A stretch of DNA of 21,632 bases, taken from positions 8,653 through 30,284 of the forward strand of contig NW_014013253.1 in assembly GCF_000611645.1 (NCBI RefSeq), in the 5' to 3' direction. A model generated the notes under the pieces. The model was not told where the DNA came from. It did no database searches and saw only the letters and a program-made list of their open reading frames with translations. Both the position numbers and the translations under genes were made by a program. The DNA is from Monoraphidium neglectum (taxonomy: Eukaryota > Chlorophyta > Chlorophyceae > Sphaeropleales > Selenastraceae). Below are positions 19,690 to 21,632 of the stretch, in pieces; position 1 is the first letter of the stretch; each line of letters opens with the position of its first letter.

Positions 19690-19946
19690 CGCTGCCGCAG
19701 CAGCAGCAGCAGGTTAGGCAGCTCGCCTTCTCCCTCAACCCATTCCAGGTCGAGCAGCAGCGTGGCGCTGCCCCAATCACCGGCGCCCCGCCCCGCCACC
19801 CAGGGACCATGGTCTCGCAGCAGCGGACAGCTGATATGCCCTGGCACACACAGCGGCCGACTCGGTCAAGCCAACGAGGGGGTGATGGAACCAGTAACGA
19901 CGGAGATGCTTCTGTAAGCGGCAGCGGCACCCCCACCAGCTCTTGA
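15384..19946 (+). CDS. Large single-pass membrane protein with Cys/Trp ectodomain modules and Gln-rich tail
   Basis: Exons 15384-15464, 15722-16942 and 17199-19946 join in phase 0 to 4050 nt, 1349 aa; introns 15465-15721 and 16943-17198 are GT-AG. An in-frame TAA directly precedes the ATG at 15384. Exon 1 is a signal peptide or anchor: basic residues then VALLLICSII. The outer part (to about 1038) alternates Ala-rich helical stretches with short Cys modules of the form C-x(7-8)-C-x5-C-x-W. Two modules are clearly related: CERLANGAEGCQPLLGCW at 197 and CEAVADGAKGCSAQPACQW at 941. A single helix (about 1039-1063, AIAVVAAAAATTLAVVGGIL) precedes a basic stop-transfer segment (GRRRRMGKK, KKVKR). 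The ~285-residue inner tail has two CAG-encoded Gln runs and no kinase or other enzyme domain. A surface receptor or wall-linked sensor role is inference. I recognise no named family. The join of exon 1 to exon 2 is the weakest point. Confidence 0.7.
19578..19628 (+). repeat. Pure CAG tract encoding 17 Gln
   Basis: Seventeen uninterrupted CAG codons in the cytoplasmic tail of the large membrane protein. A second run of ten CAG follows at 19659-19688 after a His/Gln spacer, then five more at 19698-19712. Confidence 0.95.
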
Positions 19947-20860
19947 TGCCATTACAGCGTCTGCAGCTCCTGGCCAGTGCCAGGCGTGCCCGGCAGCGTC
20001 GCGGACAGCGTTCATAACGGCGGTGGCCCCTCGGGTCGTCGGCCACGCACTAAGCGCAGGCGTCCCCATCCTCTGGATTCGTAGGCGTTTGCTGGTGGAC
20101 CAGGCAAAAACGATCATAGAATGGAGGGTCGGCCGCTGTGCTGCCGAGGCGTGATGCCTCGTGGGCTTTGACGTTCAGGCACGCACCATTGGCTGCATTT
20201 GCGCCTTGTTGGAGCGCGCACATGCTCTCCTGCATGCACACTGCGCTGTTGAAGCCTTTTAGCCTCTTTCCCTGATATAGCTGTATAGTATAGATGAACT
20301 TCATTGCGTTTTGATGGAGGTCGCCACTGCTGGTCTCAACTACCGTGCACTGCGTTCTGTTCGCAGGCACTGCAAAACTTGTTGAAACCCTCTTGTAATT
20401 ATTCGATTCAGCTCAGCAGAGTGAACAGACAGGCTTCCCATCCAGGGGGGAAGACTCCCGAGGGCATTTATGACTCAAAATCTAGAGATGACTTGTGAAT
20501 GATGGGGTGGCCGCGTGACAAGGTGGCAGAGTGGCTGTTGGGTAAGGGCAACGGCGAACGCGCGGGCGGCCGCCAGGGGTTGGCAATATTGAGATGCTGT
20601 TGATGTGAATCGTTGTTGGTTGGAGTCTTGACTGGAATTGCGTACATCTTGTGGGTGGGATTGAGTGTATTTGGCTGCAGGCTTCTCAGCTATTCAGGAG
20701 GCGGCAGGCGCGTGCTCATAAGCAGGCTGGCTGATCAGCCCGCGTGCGTTGGCATTGAACAACTCCGACAGGGAGCGCACACCTTCCATCATATCTATCG
20801 CATGGAATATATGTCGCACTTTTAGAATCAATGGAATTGTTTTGCGCTTGAATACAACAT
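19947..20860. other. Non-coding 3' flank
   Basis: About 900 bp after the membrane-protein stop. It should include that gene's 3' UTR. GC content drops beyond 20200. A minus-strand open frame at 20050-20370 has no recognisable motif, so I do not call it. No tRNA, snRNA or transposon ends were seen. Confidence 0.45.
20394..20398 (+). promoter_or_regulatory. Candidate TGTAA poly(A) signal of the membrane-protein gene
   Basis: First TGTAA after the stop at 19946, about 450 nt downstream. Confidence 0.5.
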
Positions 20861-21632
20861 GGGGTCACCGCCAAATTTACTGCCCGGTGACGGCAGCGCA
20901 AAGAATGTAGCAGCAGGTCTAGAGACCCAGCATTGAAGGCGCACAGCACACATGCAAGAGACAAGCCTGAACCTGGGCCCTAGCTAGGGCCTCTCCAAAG
21001 CACATGCGCGCCGCCGGCTTGGCCGCCTGCAGCAGTGGTGGCGCGTGCCGGTGGGCTGCACTGCTGTGCCCCCGCCCCCCCCCTCTTGCCCCTTAGTGCC
21101 CTGCACGCAAGGGCTGCTGCTGCTTTGCCGCTTCGCTCTGCTTTGCATCGTCACAATCGTCTAGGCCAGACAGACTTCTCGCGCCACTACAGTCAACACG
21201 TGTGAAACAACAGGGGTTCACCACAAAACGGCCGTCTGGTGACGGCAGTGTTAACCACTGAGGGTTGCCATGTTCCAACCCCAACTGCTGCTTTGCTTCG
21301 CTACAATCGTCTGTGCTAACTTGCCACTATGACCAACTGGCTTGAAAATTAAGGGGTTGCAATCCAATTCAGCCCAGCTGAGCGTTGTTACGCACACACT
21401 CCAAAATGGCCGCCCCGTGACGTTTTGATCTGCTTTGGTACAATCGCCTAGACTAGCTGGACTACTCCCGGTCTCCCGCTGCTATTTTTGCTTTGCTTTC
21501 TTACAATCACGCCACTATGTCCAAGCGGTTTGGATGAACAAGGGCTCACTACAGAATGGCCACGCAGTGCAAAACGCCAACGGTTGCAGGATTGCAGGCG
21601 AGCGACTTTTTCTTTGCTTTGCTCTGTTACAT
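20861..21632. repeat. Degenerate repeat family, continuing off the right edge
   Basis: Related sequence blocks recur. Block A, GGGTTCACCACAAAACGGCC followed by TGGTGACGGCAG, is at about 21213-21248, with relatives at 20861-20896, 21400-21422 and 21542-21565. Block B, CTGCTTTGC...TACAATCGTCTAG, is at about 21118-21164, 21289-21312, 21430-21452 and 21487-21508, with a start at 21610. Block C, GCCACTATGNCCAA, is at about 21182, 21323 and 21512. The blocks keep the order B-C-A with spacing of about 140-190 bp, so this looks like a decayed tandem repeat. No coding frame runs through it. Confidence 0.6.
21075..21083 (+). repeat. Poly-C run
   Basis: Nine consecutive C residues within a longer C-rich stretch (21069-21092), just upstream of the repeat blocks. 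Confidence 0.9.

Noticed and set aside
20050..20370. 106-codon minus-strand open frame in the right flank
   Set aside because: No motif, no homology I recognise and no neighbouring exon. It could be a small gene, but I cannot support it.

Overview
The window is GC-rich nuclear DNA of a green alga, most likely a core chlorophyte such as a trebouxiophyte (inference). Every gene I could rebuild is broken by short introns of about 100-320 nt with GTGAG/GTGCG-type donors and AG acceptors. The coding sequence is rich in Ala, Gly and Gln, with pure CAG runs. TGTAA, the usual chlorophyte poly(A) signal, follows most stop codons. Several products are plastid-type proteins with Arg/Ala-rich leaders. 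I saw no sign of a prokaryotic replicon, virus, transposon or CRISPR array.

Layout, left to right. (1) 1-1328, minus: partial NicO-type nickel/cobalt transporter of the plant plastid kind, 3' end off the window. (2) 1875-3632, minus: complete five-exon GNAT acetyltransferase of 301 aa. (3) 3985-5294, plus: three-exon gene with an SMN-like N-terminal helix, poly-Gln, poly-Pro and an SMN-like YG box, a candidate Survival Motor Neuron homologue without a Tudor domain. It diverges from GNAT across a 352-bp shared upstream region. (4) 5463-7512, minus: four-exon RsmI-type 16S rRNA 2'-O-methyltransferase of 418 aa, tail-to-tail with the SMN-like gene, with one GC-AG intron. (5) 7720-11633, plus: nine-exon long coiled-coil protein of 755 aa, divergent from RsmI. 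(6) 12600-14664, plus: eight-exon DUF4079 four-helix plastid membrane protein of 209 aa, with a 30-nt exon and a second GC-AG intron. (7) 15384-19946, plus: three-exon gene for a 1349-aa single-pass membrane protein with Cys/Trp ectodomain modules and a Gln-rich tail. (8) 19947-21632: no gene seen. The last ~770 bp hold degenerate copies of a repeat that runs off the right edge.

The exon models were built by hand from splice consensus, phase and protein-family continuity. Each complete model is an exact multiple of three with matching phases at every junction. The genes are not an operon and share no single pathway. GNAT, RsmI, DUF4079 and the NicO transporter would all plausibly act in the plastid. 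The SMN-like protein would act in spliceosomal snRNP assembly. The coiled-coil and Cys-rich membrane proteins have no function I can name.
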